64,000 nt of DNA from Juglans regia (lineage: Eukaryota; Streptophyta; Magnoliopsida; Fagales; Juglandaceae), in assembly GCF_001411555.2 (NCBI RefSeq), contig NC_049916.1, positions 4,340,001-4,404,000 on the forward strand, in the 5' to 3' direction. How positions within the stretch are numbered: the stretch's first letter is position 1; each line of letters opens with the position of its first letter. Under the pieces are notes generated by a model that was given only the letters and a program-made list of their open reading frames with translations, did no database searches and had not been told where the DNA came from. A program made the position numbers and the translations under genes. Below, piece by piece: positions 35,335-47,469 of the stretch.

Positions 35335-36249
35335 GTAATTATTATGTCATAAATTAACATTAATATATACGAGAAGGTAGCATCTAATATTAGCTGCCCA
35401 ACTTAATGCCCTGTAACTGCTAACCTACTAGATCATTGATCTTGGTTTCTGATAGATCCTTTGTTTGTGGATGATTTAGATATCAAAGATCTATTGACAT
35501 ATAAATGAGTCATAAGGTCGGATTTGAATTCAAGAATCACTCTAATTCATTTTCTTATTATAATTTTTTAAAATTTTTAAACAAAAATGTTATAATATTT
35601 TTTTTAACTTTCATTTAAAATCACTTCATTCTGCCCAAATCTTCCGTTGGGATTGATAAGTAATCTCAATTTATTTTATCTTATCATTATAATTTTTTTA
35701 AAATTTTTACATAAAATATAATAAATAATTTAATTTTTTAAATTTTAAAATAATAATAATAATATTTTATTCAATTCATTTAAAATCATCATCTGAACTC
35801 AATTTCCAAACAGCATCATAATTCTTACTTCCCGAAAAATTTATGTAGACAACGATAAATATCGTAATTCAAGTATCTGAACAATAGCCACGTGTTCTCT
35901 CTTTGCCTCTCTAATTCTTTGTGCCAATTTCTACTATGGAATGGGTGGTAAGTGGATACAGCCGTAGGAGCTTTTTTTTTTTTTTTTTCCTTTTAAAAAG
36001 CATAAGAATGAACGGCAACCCATATCATCTGAAGAATTCAGGCCAAAACCAGGACCAATGAGAAACTGAAGAAATTTTGTAGTTCAGTGACCGGAAAAAA
36101 AAGCATTTAAGTTAAAAAATTTCAAGTGAACTAATGCATGTTTACGCAACAAAGTGTGAAGTCTCTCTTTTTTCTTTTTTGTACCTTTTTTAGTCCCCCT
36201 ATTATATCCTCTGCAAATAACCTCACATTCAAATAACTTCACCTCAGCA
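35335..36249. other. Intergenic between convergent genes
   Basis: 3' flanks of the stress-protein gene (plus) and the UDP-galactose transporter gene (minus). Positions 35520-35820 hold one or two decayed GATGAG-family MITEs (right end CAATTTCCAAACAGCATC). No gene recognised. Confidence 0.5.
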
Positions 36250-39200
36250 TCAGACTTTATCATCTATTTTATCATTTACAAGTGGAAGCAGCTCGATCAG
36301 ATTCCGTGGAGTCCGGGGTGTTTGAGGGGTTCCCGGTGGCTGTTGTGAGAGCATGTGTCGCACATATCCGTAGAATGTACATCCAACAAGTGTTATTGCA
36401 CATCCAACGGCATTCAAACCTGAAATCGGGTTTCGGAATATCAGCCATGATACGAGAACAGCAACTGCAACCTGTGTACATAACACGACATCAATCGTTA
36501 AAGTTGACTAACGAAATCAAACATATTGGTTTGTTTGCATTAGATGAATACCAGCAACAATCCAGTTGAAAAACCAATGAGTACATGCAACATCAAGTCA
36601 TAGGAAGTCTCAAGAATTCATTCGAGCAAGAAGATGCAGTAAATGAGGGTGTAACAAGATGAAGTTCTTAGTTGGAACTGTACACAAAAATTCAACAAGT
36701 GAAATACAGGATGCCTTGAAGACAAGGAATACAGCATTTAAGTAAATATCACCCATGAGATAGATAAAAGAGTTAAATACTTAAATAGTTCTTGTGGTTT
36801 GCCCTATAGACCAATTGATCTCTATACCTTAGTTTTGAACTTTCTATTTCTTATATGGTTTCAAATTTGACCAAATCTATCATTCCCACGTGTTACAAAA
36901 AATAAAATATAAAGAATTCAAAAAGGGCGATCGGGAGGAGCCCTCCTGATTTATTAGTTTTTTTTTCATGACACATGGCATCTAATGTGGCATGCCACGT
37001 AGCACTTCTAATGGTTAATTAACACGGGGTTAATGGAAAGATTTGATTTGACCAAAATTGAAACTAGAGAGAGTAAAAAGTTCAAAACTAAGTATAGACA
37101 AACATTATGCTTTTAGACTTGAGAAATAAAGAAGAAACACAAAGCGCAGTGCATAAAACAAAACAATGACATCAGTAATAGCAAGAAATTAGACAGATCA
37201 AATTATCTGAGTCCGCTAAACTGATCTCACCTTCAGGTTTCCAGCAACGTTAAATGTGACAGCAGTTGTGGAGTGAATCACGTAAAAGATGGAGAAGTTA
37301 AGACAGAAAGCCATCACCCCCGAGCTGAAGATAATTATGAGGGATGAACAAACAGACTGGTGGGTGTGAAGCCATTCCAATACCCCATTACCTTCGAGTA
37401 GCATTGCAGGTATTGCCAAGATCATGGTTGCAAAAGGTGCCATGTAGTACACCGTGTTTATGCTAAAGGTTACAGCCAAAAAAAAGCTCAAGTTAATACA
37501 TATATAATTTAGAATCAATCATGCACTTATGAAGCCGCAAGAAACCACGGTCGCACGCTCAGGCGCACAACACATGCGAGTACTCAGTCTCGCACACTTA
37601 ATTTAAAGCTCTTTTATTGACTATGCAAGCAAGGGAAGAAGACCAATGATATCACCACACATGTTCCCAGATCAGGGAACAGGCGAGGAAAAAGAGAAAC
37701 CATAGCGAGTAAATAATAATATAATAATATGATCCACCCCATTGCAGAAATGACGGGAAGAACAGGAGATTTTCAAAATGTGCTCACAGGTTGGTGCTGG
37801 AGTGACAAACTCCCCACCTCAACTATTGGACCATTTAGTGACCCTCGGACTGCATCAATCCAGTATATAATAATACTAATGTTTGCATAGCAATACATTG
37901 AATAAAAAGTTACGCAAAATAAATCTAAATATAGAAAACACCATCAACATTGTTTATAAATTCAGATTAAGTTACTTCCAGGCATTGATGTTGCCAGTAG
38001 TTTTTTTTTATGACTAGGGAACCATCTCACAGCAGAGCCCTTAGGACTCACCCATGGAACCTAAACCCCCAGGAAGACTAGCACAGTGACCCACCACCAT
38101 GGCCTCCCACTTAAATCGCAGTTTGATCCCAAGGGGAATCAAACTTGTGACATGGGGCTCATGCACATTGGAGTTAACATACTTTGGCAAATGGAACTAT
38201 CGTTGTGGCAATAGCATTAGATTTTCACAAATCCAGTCACACTAACTAAATACAGATCAAATGCTAGAAATGCTTATAGGGTATCAAATGGTAATTTTCG
38301 GGAAGATAATAATGAATCCTTTCAAAAAATGAGATGGACGAGTTCCTAATACCAAGACAAAAGAAAAGCCATGTCATCATAATTCATGAACAGCAAGAAA
38401 TATAGGAAAAATTAGTGCAGTAGCGAATCCAAAAAGGCCCAATGTTTATAAAAGTGTTCCCATCCCCATTATCTATCCCAATCCAGGCAAGGTATAAAAT
38501 AGAATGCCATCAGTTAGGAACATCACTTGCACGAAAACCACAAATCATAATTCTTTATCCATTAAATTCCATATTTTCATTCACATATACTGAAATGGAT
38601 CTCAATAAAGCAAACTCTATACTATTTGCGACAGTAATTTTCAAACTTAATATAATGTCAGTACTGGCCAAGTTGCTCCAAAATCTACCGGAATCCATTT
38701 TAGCCAGTCATTGCCAGGCTAGGAGGCTGGTAATAGGTTGTGTGAGGCCACACCAAGTTTTGACCAATATTAGAAAGCATTTTTCACTACACTGAACCCA
38801 CATGGAAGCACAAACATTGATGGTACCATTCTAAAGACATCCAACTTCATAGTACAACATTGCAAGTCAAACATCACTTATCATGCGTATACGGTTTATG
38901 GTAGTTTATGGAACTGAAAACAATAAACAAACAAAACATTAATGTATATTGGTTACAACTAAAGGAAAAAGTTGACCTGGACGATTATTCTAAAAAGGGA
39001 AAAAAGCAAGAAAGAAAAAAAGAAACAAAACAATGAAATCTAATAGTAAGGAAAAGCAAAAGGCCACAACAAAGACACTACCTGTCAAATTTGTATCCAT
39101 GCAACAGAGACTCTGCAAGGATAGTTTTTGTGGAAGTAGCGAGACAGCCAAATAAGGCAGCACAGAATCCAAACATATTAAAACTAAGCTCCGTAACAGA

Positions 39201-42200
39201 TGTAAGAAGAATTCCTCCAACAATGGGTACCAGAGAAAACCATATTCGCAAGTCGAAGTACTTTCTCCAAACAAGCCACTGCAAAAAAACTGTTCGAATT
39301 GATATATCAGATGCAGTTATGATGCAATTTAAGAATTATGCTAAAAAGCAAGGACAGAGGTGTTGTTAAATTTCGTTATCATACTTGAAACTGACCTGTA
39401 GTAGCTGGAGTGAACGATTTAATTGTTTGCATAAACGAAACTGGGATGTAACGTAGGCTCACATTCCCCAAAACAATGTTTATACAGAACACAAATGACA
39501 TGGGAAATATTCTCCTCCAGCGATCTTCAGGATCAACTGCTATTAGTGGTTTAAGCTTCAGCACCTTAATCATGAGGTACGCTCCAATGGCCGAGCAAAT
39601 GAAATGAACACATGATACTGATAGAGGAAACTTAAAATCCAGTTTCTGGAAGAAGAAATTAGTTTATTTTCACATCAGCTATGGGTCACCATGCAAAGCC
39701 ACAAACATGTCAAGGTCACACTGTTTTTCCAACTATTGTTGGGAGTAATGACTCAGATCAAAAGTTGATAATAAATGAGTGCAGAGACAATGATTAAATT
39801 TTAAAATGGCATAAATTGTAATAACCAAATATAATGGTGACACCAGTGCAAGCAATATAAGTTCCTTTAATTGTAATTATCAGAAATTCACCAAAATAGT
39901 TTTCCAAACATGTAATATTCATAAAGTAGAAATATTGACATAATTGATAAACCTATACATGTGGAAGGTATGCACATTAGTTGAGCAATTGAAGATCTCA
40001 GGTCTCAGGGGCCTGGTACGTACGTCGCTTTCTGGCATGTCCACCAAGTTCTTTTAAGAGAGGAAATCCCTCATTTGAAAGCCTCAAGATAACTTGCAGA
40101 AAACATTCTTTCTTGGTTTGTTGCGGTACATGTCTTGTTTCAACATTCATCCACAACAATTCTACTTCTCTCCACACAAATTTCAAAAACTCCCATGGTT
40201 TGAACTCATTTCAGAATTTCTATTAAGTAATAAAGAAAAGGAGTCGCAAATAGCATTCTAGTCTAGATCAAGAAACTATTCAGTAATCACTCCAACCCAT
40301 CAAATGTGTTCAAAGAGCAAATAACCATCCCGCCTTTCCATATAACTAAAATTACTAAACACACCAACCTGAATTTGAACGTAAATCTGAATCTCTTTGG
40401 ATATAAGTAAAGAATGCCCAGTGACAAACATCATGCCTGAACGTTTATGTAACAAAGCCCGTATTCACACACACACACAACTCAAACAGTTTTGACATAT
40501 AAGATTCTCCCCTATCAAAACCTATTTTGGCCCAAATTCTCTTTTGACGTAGATACCTTGGAAAGAAAAATAATAAATTAGACGAAGACTCTCAAAGGAG
40601 CCAATGATATGATTTGAAACTACATTACATTTTGCCAGTATGTCCAACAACAATAGATTAATATTTTTTATATGTAAAAGTAAAACTTTTTTGATAAAAG
40701 AAGGCATAACTCAAGTACACAGGAAGAATACAAAAAAAACACCTAGTAACCACCAATCTATTCATGTATACACAACAATAGTTTAATATTATTATCAAGT
40801 TCTACTAGTATGGTGGGAACCAACAAGTGGTCCAGAAATCTTTCCAAAATTGGGATTTTCAAGGTTTCCAAGCTGCGTGTTAAGCTTAATTAAATGAAAA
40901 CAGGGGCTTCTCATGATTATATTTCATCTCATCTTTAAAAGAAAACATGCATAGTCTAAGGCTAAGCAATTCAACCTATCAAGTTATCAGATATCAGAAA
41001 AATGATAATAATCAACTGCTCCTGAAACACAAATGTATACAATGCATTGTTGCAGCCAAAATCTATGACTTATCTGTATGGATTGTCTGTTTTTTTTTTA
41101 TAAGTTGTATGGATTGTCTGTTACAGAAAGAATGTAAAGAAATGAATACAACTCCAGCAGAACCTGAAACAAATATTAATACAAAGAACAGTCAGGCTAC
41201 AATTTCATCAACAAAACTTTTCACGGTCCCATACTAGCAACCGTCTTCACATGACATGTATGGTGGGAGGCAAAGTCAGGACTGTTGCTAATATTAAAAA
41301 AATATGAAGAAAAAATCTAAAGAATTACGTAGATGTCTTGAGCAAGTTTTCTCTCTAGGTACTTTCCTCCCTTGTGCATTTGCTTCATTAGCCACGTTGC
41401 TTCATTAGTAACGTATGGGAGTGTTAACAAAAATATATTACAGATTTTCAACCCAACAAATTTATATCCACAGATCTGTTCTCCTACTTCACACACACAG
41501 GCAGAGCCAACCAATTAGCTCAAAGATCATAAAAAGTGACAGCCTTGCAGTAGATCGCCTTGTTAACCAAAATGAAAGGTAACCAATTATTATGTGAAGA
41601 TAAGCTAGTTGCCGCCAATAACACCATAACAATGACAATGATGGCAAAGGCAGAGACTATAACCAGCTCCATTGAACCCCAATTCCGCAACTCCCCCTCC
41701 CCTTGAGAGATTCTAACGTGTCAATAAACAGTGCTGCCTATGGAAAACCACAATGTATGTATTGTGTACTCCACTTACCTAATTTAAACAACTTAGAGGA
41801 GGTTTGGGGGGTGAGATGAGAATTTTGTGTTTTGTTTTGAAGTTTAAAATATTATGTTTTAATATTATTATTGTTTTAGAATTTGAAAAACGTGTATTGA
41901 GATTTAAAAAGGTTGAATTGTTTATTATATTTTGTATGGAGATTTGAAAAAAGTGTAATAATGAGATGAAATGAAAATAGAATTTTATGTTTTGTCTTGT
42001 GCCCCAAATCTGCCCAAGTGACTGCGCATAGAAAATTCTACGACACTCGGATTTCAGAAATAACTTTATCGAGAATAAAAAAAAAAAACATAAAAAAACA
42101 AAGAAACAATGATATAGGAATTTTGTCTACCGAAACAAACAAAAATCGTCTCACTGCTTGGGTCACAAGCACAGCACAAACACATCTAAAATAAGTAAAA

Positions 42201-42409
42201 TTAAAGGGGAAAAAACCCAAATCCATAAATGAAATTAGAATTCACAGCACAAGCGTGAAAATAAGCAAACTAAATTAAGACAAATGTAAACGGACCTGGA
42301 AGATCCACTTATTCATGATAATTACAGTGACATTGAAACCCCACCATTGGATAATTGCCAACAGAGATCTAAACACGCTCCACTGCCACAACTTAGTCTC
42401 CTCCATCAT
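36250..42409 (-). CDS. UDP-GALT1: UDP-galactose transporter 1 (nucleotide-sugar/triose-phosphate translocator family)
   Basis: Golgi-type nucleotide-sugar transporter importing UDP-galactose in exchange for UMP. Five exons (42296-42409, 39396-39645, 39082-39289, 37231-37462, 36250-36471) join in frame to 341 residues, against about 336 for the Arabidopsis protein. Recognisable stretches in order are WWGFNVTVIIMNKWIFQ, KLDFKFPLS, DRWRRIFPMSFVFCINIVLG, SFTPATT, WLVWRKYFD, GGILLTSVTELSFNMFGF, SINTVYYMAPFATMIL, HSTTAVTFNVAGNLK, VAVAVLVSWLIF and GYVRHMLSQQ. The protein ends with a Pro/Thr tail and ELLPLVNDK. About ten membrane segments are expected. The exon 3 acceptor is the CAG at 39290-39292, which restores VFLQW. 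Introns 1 and 3 are long and carry repeats. A second in-frame ATG follows directly (42406). Confidence 0.95.
36791..37110. repeat. Foldback element in intron 4 of the transporter gene
   Basis: The left arm includes CTTAGTTTTGAACTTT and TTTGACCAAATC. The right arm carries their inverted forms, GATTTGATTTGACC and AAAGTTCAAAACTAAG. The arms are about 70-90 bp with a GC-richer centre (GGGCGATCGGGAGGAGCC). No coding capacity. Confidence 0.65.
37998..38200 (-). mobile_element. Probable tRNA-derived SINE in intron 3 of the transporter gene
   Basis: Read on the minus strand it has a box-B-like AAGTTTGATTCCCC near the start, a GC-balanced body and a terminal A-run (TTTTTTTT at 37999-38008 on the plus strand). 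This polarity is typical of a SINE. Clear target duplications were not found, so the call is tentative. Confidence 0.45.
40640..40765 (-). mobile_element. LINE 3'-end fragment in intron 1 of the transporter gene
   Basis: Contains GGCATAACTCAAGTACACAG next to a T-run. It closely resembles the LINE 3' end at 60600-60650 (GGCATAGCTCAAGTACACAT). Very 5'-truncated. Confidence 0.55.
41796..42015. mobile_element. Tourist-like MITE, GGGCAGG family, in intron 1 of the transporter gene
   Basis: Same family as 11-231: left end GGAGGTTTGGGGGGTGAGAT preceded by TTA, right end CCCCAAATCTGCCC with a degraded flank. The interior matches closely (TTTAAAATATTATGTTTTA). Confidence 0.8.
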
Positions 42410-43053
42410 TCTCTCTCTCTTCTCTAGAGAACCAGATCACCAGAGAACCTGGATCAGAAGGACTCCAGTTCCCAAATCAGAAAGCACCCCCTCTCCCCCC
42501 CTACAGCACTGCTGGGAATGAAAGGGCTAAGCAGATAGAGAGACGCACACAGACGAGAGAACTGGGCGGAATCGGGGCGTCTCTTTTGAAGGTGTCTAGA
42601 AATGTGAGGGAGGCTGTAACGGTGGAGGTGGCTCTTTCCACTTTCACGTAAGATTCGTGCTTATTCGTATGTGTTCTCAGTCTCTCTCTCTCTCACTCTC
42701 ACTCTGTTCTACCTAAAACATCTCTCTCTCTGCCTTCTCTCTCTTCTCTACGCAAATTGTGTGAGCCTTCTGTAGGAAAGGACCCCACTCCTGTGGGGCC
42801 CACAAAGGAGTTGATCAGAAAATCGCAGCCGTTCAAAATGAATGTAGTTGAGATGAACGTTGAGGTTTGACCCGAATACATGCATAGAATTTCTCTTGCT
42901 AATTACAATGGAGGATCCTTAAATTTATGCAACCGAAAGGGTGACCTTAATCATGACCTCTCAGCCTCCCTCCAATTAATTCCCCCTAATCTTAGGTGGG
43001 TGTTTAAAGTCCCAATAATTCATTTAAATTAAAAAAAAAAAAAATCTATTTGC
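42410..43053. promoter_or_regulatory. Upstream region of the transporter gene
   Basis: Contains CT/GA-rich tracts (42411-42425, 42680-42745) typical of plant leaders and core promoters. No specific motif is assigned. An A-run is at 43031-43044. Confidence 0.45.
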
Positions 43054-43070
43054 AAGCTGTGATGACATTT

Positions 43071-43591
43071 TTATTTTTATTTTTATAACAAACATGTACT
43101 TCATTCCAAATGGAAATAATATCTATTACAATATACAAAGCACTAAAACCTTTTTATCAACCCAAAAATTGCTAGACTAGTAACCCAACACTAGAATTAA
43201 CTTTCAGTATCAATAACTACTTAGATTACAAATTAAATCCAGACAGCTATTCCACCATTGTAAGGTATCCTCAATAATCCGAGCAAATCTTGCCAACATA
43301 TGAACAGCTTCATTATCTTGTCTTCCCACATGTGAATTTTCAAAAATTAAGAAAAGGTGAAGAAGTTGAATTATTTCCGAAAACAAAAGGCCTATGTGAA
43401 GAAAAAGATGCATTCTCTTTTTTAATGTCTTCAACAACTGTCAAGGAATCCCCTTCTATAATAATACTGTAGAAACCCATGCCAAAAACCATTTGTAAGT
43501 CTCTTAACACTGTCAAATATTCAATTTCATCAACTTTAAAAACACTATATTCCTTTCGGCTTAAGGCAAAAAACACCATCATCCACTTCAT
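43071..43591 (-). mobile_element. 5'-truncated LINE with RNase H-like domain (imperfect TSD)
   Basis: The minus strand encodes the C-terminal RNase H-like part of a plant LINE polyprotein: DEIEYLTVLRDLQMVFGMGF, IIIEGDSLTVVEDIKKE, then after a frameshift HVGRQDNEAVHMLARFARI. The 3' end is T-rich on the plus strand. The flanks are AAGCTGTGATGACATTT (43054-43070) and AAGCTGTAAATGTCATTT (43592-43609), a nearly identical target duplication of about 17 bp as expected from target-primed insertion. Confidence 0.85.
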
Positions 43592-43864
43592 AAGCTGTAA
43601 ATGTCATTTAGTAAAGTGTTTATATAACATAATTTATTTTAAAAAATAAATTTTAAATTTTAAAATCAAATCTTACTATTTAAGTAATGTAGTTGATGCG
43701 CTCTACACACTGGTTTGAAAATAAATTAACTCTTAAATTAATTGAAGAAAACAACTAAACATAGATTTTATCAAACTCATAAACTAATGCAGTTTTATAT
43801 GATATATTAGATTTAAGGCGTGTTTGAGATTGCAATAGGAGTCTTACAAAGTGCTTCAATAGCA

Positions 43865-44352
43865 TTAAGCCTCGTTTAGATGTTGAGCTCAATTGAGTTT
43901 ATATGAGTTTTTTTATAAATAATAATGAGTTGAGATGGCTTAACAAGTTTTGTGGAACCTGCTTAAGATGAGTTTAAAGTGTGTTTGGATATTAAGATGA
44001 ATTTATATATATTTATAGAAAGTTATAAAATTATTGAGACCCACTACTGTTCACATAACATTTTTGTCCCTTACGCACCAAACATGTAGAGGAGACATTT
44101 GAAAAGAAAATTTTTGTCCCCTCACTACTGGGCACAAATCGATTTTGTCACGAGAGAGAGTTGACGGCAAAAAAAAAAAAAAAAAAGAAAACTACATAGG
44201 AGATCAGCTTTTGTCAACCAGCCTAGTCACATAACAAGAATTGAACCCACCAAAATCATGTATAATGCAGCTCACTTGAGGTGTTTGTTTGGTTGAAGGA
44301 GTTTAAAAGTGGACTGCACTCAGTGCAATCAAGGAACCAAACGAGGCCTAAA
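43865..44352. mobile_element. Possible MITE or MITE cluster
   Basis: The left end AAGCCTCGTTTAGATGTTGA and inverted right end TAGGCCTCGTTTGGTTCCTT are similar over about 16 bp. The interior has GAGTTTATATGAG units and a long A-run (44168-44186). The target duplication is unclear; two nested copies are possible. Confidence 0.45.
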
Positions 44353-46694
44353 AGCTTTTTAATAGAAAAATTATGTTGTTTGTGTATTACATATCAAATC
44401 ACTTTTACTTAAAAAAAAAAAGAGAGAAAAGATATTTGCAACCGTAAATTGTGCAACAGCCGTGTAATCGATTTGAAGAAAGTGAATAAAACATGAGACT
44501 CACATGAAAAAAATTAATTTTTTAATAGTGAACTCCACTCTTTTTCAAAGCGATTACGCGACGTTTACGTATTTCACAGTTGTATGTAGAATTACTAAAA
44601 AAAAACATATCAAAACACTTTTAATCTCAAATAAGCTAAAAAATATGTTTGAGGAAAAAATCAAACGTGCTTTTCCGGATAATGCGAAACGTAATTCGAA
44701 TTTTAAAAAGGCTGTCAATGAACGAAAATACCTATACAACTTTCAAACTTTCAGGGATATAATCATAATATTTAAAAATTAAAATAATCATCATATTTAC
44801 CTTAGAAAACACTTTTTTAATTTGTTTCCAAATAAACGTAACGTGTTTGAAAGTGTTTTAAACAAATGGATACCAAACAATAAATAATTTTTCAATAGTA
44901 GAACTTATTACTTAAATTATTAGCTAAAAACTCTAAAATTATAAGTTATATTTCCCACCGTAATCCCTAACATGCACTTATTTTGCAATAAAAATATATT
45001 TACAATTTGACGTACTATGTCAATTGACATCAGTTTATAAGTTTATTTTTGTAAAATATTTTTATAACTAAAATATTTCTCTTAATTGGATATCACAAAC
45101 TTTAAAGTAAATAATAGGATTTACAAAAACTAATGCAAAATATTAATCTTAAAGGCACATTATATTATTATAATTTTTAAATACTTAAAAAACAGAAGAA
45201 AATATCATTTTTGAGTCAATATAATTATTTATAAATCTTGATTTTAGTTGTTAGCCACACAATCTACCTGATCTAATGCGAGAGTTGTTTTATATGGAAT
45301 ACACTGGTTAGCATAACAATTGATAACCTTTCGAACAAGTTTTTCAATTTTAATTTTTTTTTCCTTGCAATCTGTGAAATTTATTAAATAAAGAAAAATA
45401 TATTCAACTGATTTCTGTTTAAGACATCTAAATTTTAAAAAGAAATAAAATAAAATTGGGTCAGATGATTGTTATTTTTTATGCCCTGTAACATATAATT
45501 TTTTATGAGTATACTTCAAGGTATGTCATGGTGTGCCCTCTAATTAATACTAAGTGAGCTAAGATTATGCCTATATTAGTCAATTATTGATCAGGCAACC
45601 CAATTGTAAAAAATGTTCATGTACGACGTATGCATCCTAACCTAGGGATAGTGAAAATGTTCAGGTATTGAGAAACAAAGCCCATTGTACGCGGCTTTTA
45701 GTTGGAGAAAAAAAAGTCTTAAAATCTTTTCACAGAAGTATATGATAGTAACAATTCATTAAATAAAAACTTTTTAAAAATAGATTCTTAACAACACTTA
45801 ATTAGAAACACCATTATTTACATAAATGAGTCAACATACAAAATCATTATTCAATTGACAAGCTCGTGAGAGTTGCATACGAAAATACCAAGTTTATAAA
45901 CACAATTGTTTACGTAAATTTAGTTCCACTCACGCCATCTCAATGCGTTGGTGTAAGGATCTCTAAGACTTCATTTGTTTCTTTTTGTTAAATCGTCTCA
46001 TCACCATTTTTTTTATTTAAACATATATTACGCAATACTTGTTTCGTCCGATTTGGTGTTTGTTAACAGTTAAATCGTTTCATCACCAATTTTTTTAGAT
46101 CTAAATAAATATTATATAGTGTTTATTTCGTCTGATTTGATGACTAGTTTCATCCGAGTTAAAGGCCAACCCAAATTATACATGTGAGTTTTTTACACAG
46201 CTTCTAAAAATCCAAAGAACCTCAATTGAAAGAGAGACGAAGAAAACGTATACCCACGTAACGGCGAGATTCACATGCAAGAAGAAAAATTTCAACACTG
46301 AAGAACCTAGAAGTTTGTGTGAGAAATTGGAGAGATAAAAACATTGGAAATGTGAGAAAGTGAAAGGAAAGAGATTTCAACCAACCTTTGGATAAGAAGA
46401 AAACTATGAAGAGACAAGTAAAACACCGTAAAAATACACTTTACATTGTCGGTGAGGGAAAGAAAAACACAAAATTATGAAAATTTGAGAAAACAGAGGG
46501 CAAAATTGGATGAAAAAATACTATTAATCATGTACAGAACATTTTGGAGCATAATTGTAATAACAATCAATTACATAAGGGCATAAGTGGAATAGAAAGT
46601 GTCAAACAGAAAAACTATTCATTCCTATTCATATACCTATAGCCGCTTTTAATATATAAGGAAAATCTCGATTAGTCTCGGACGTATACTTCTC
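44353..46694. other. AT-rich intergenic DNA
   Basis: No gene recognised. It contains half of a foldback repeat (44980-45080) and a two-unit tandem repeat (45987-46057 and 46069-46142, period about 82 bp, sharing TTAAATCGTYTCATCACCA). Confidence 0.45.
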
Positions 46695-46702
46695 GTTAAA
46701 GA

Positions 46703-47373
46703 TAGGGGTGATACTATATAACACGACCCGTGAATCCAACACGAACACGAACACGACACGCAATTAGTAGGTTTGTGTTTGATGTTAACGAGTTCAGATT
46801 AAAACGAGTTGACCTGTTAATACATGATTTATAAACAGGTCAACTTGCTTAACACGAATCAACTCACTTTGACTCGTTTATAATTTATTTCAAAATTAAA
46901 ATTTTATTATTGTTAAGTTGTAATATTGTTATTTTTCAGTATGCTTATGTTTTTATTGTAGTTTTAGACCTATACTCATATTTGTTACTATATGGTTTGT
47001 AATATTGATTTTATTATATGTTAAAATTTGAAAAATATTGATATATATTTTTTAATATATTGTGGTTATTAATAAATATAGATTTTAATTTTTATGGAAA
47101 TTATGTTAGTTAGGTCAAATGAGTTATGTGTTTAGTTCAACTCATTTACATAAAACAAAAGGGTTTAAATGAGTCATGTTGTACTAATATATTTCTAATT
47201 AATTATTAAACGATGACACGACATGACACTACCTGTTATCTAAATGAGTTGGTTAGGGTTTGAAAATTTGACACTTTAGTTTAACGGGTTGGGTTTGGGT
47301 TGATTTGTATAGTCGAATGTTCATGACTTGACACGACACGAACATGACCCAAAAACATGATTTGCCACCCCTA
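46703..47373. mobile_element. Non-autonomous hAT element, ACACGACCC family (TSD GTTAAAGA)
   Basis: Perfect 8-bp direct repeats GTTAAAGA at 46695-46702 and 47374-47381. The ends are TAGGGGTGATAC and, inverted, TAGGGGTGGCAA. The interior ACACGACCCG / GTTAACGAG units match the element at 33311-33883, but it is more diverged. Confidence 0.9.
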
Positions 47374-47469
47374 GTTAAAGAGTTTTTCAAAAGTGTATAT
47401 CGAATAATTTAAGAAAAAATTTCCATATTGTTATGGGTGCAAGAGTAGGAATACAAAATTTCGAACCTA

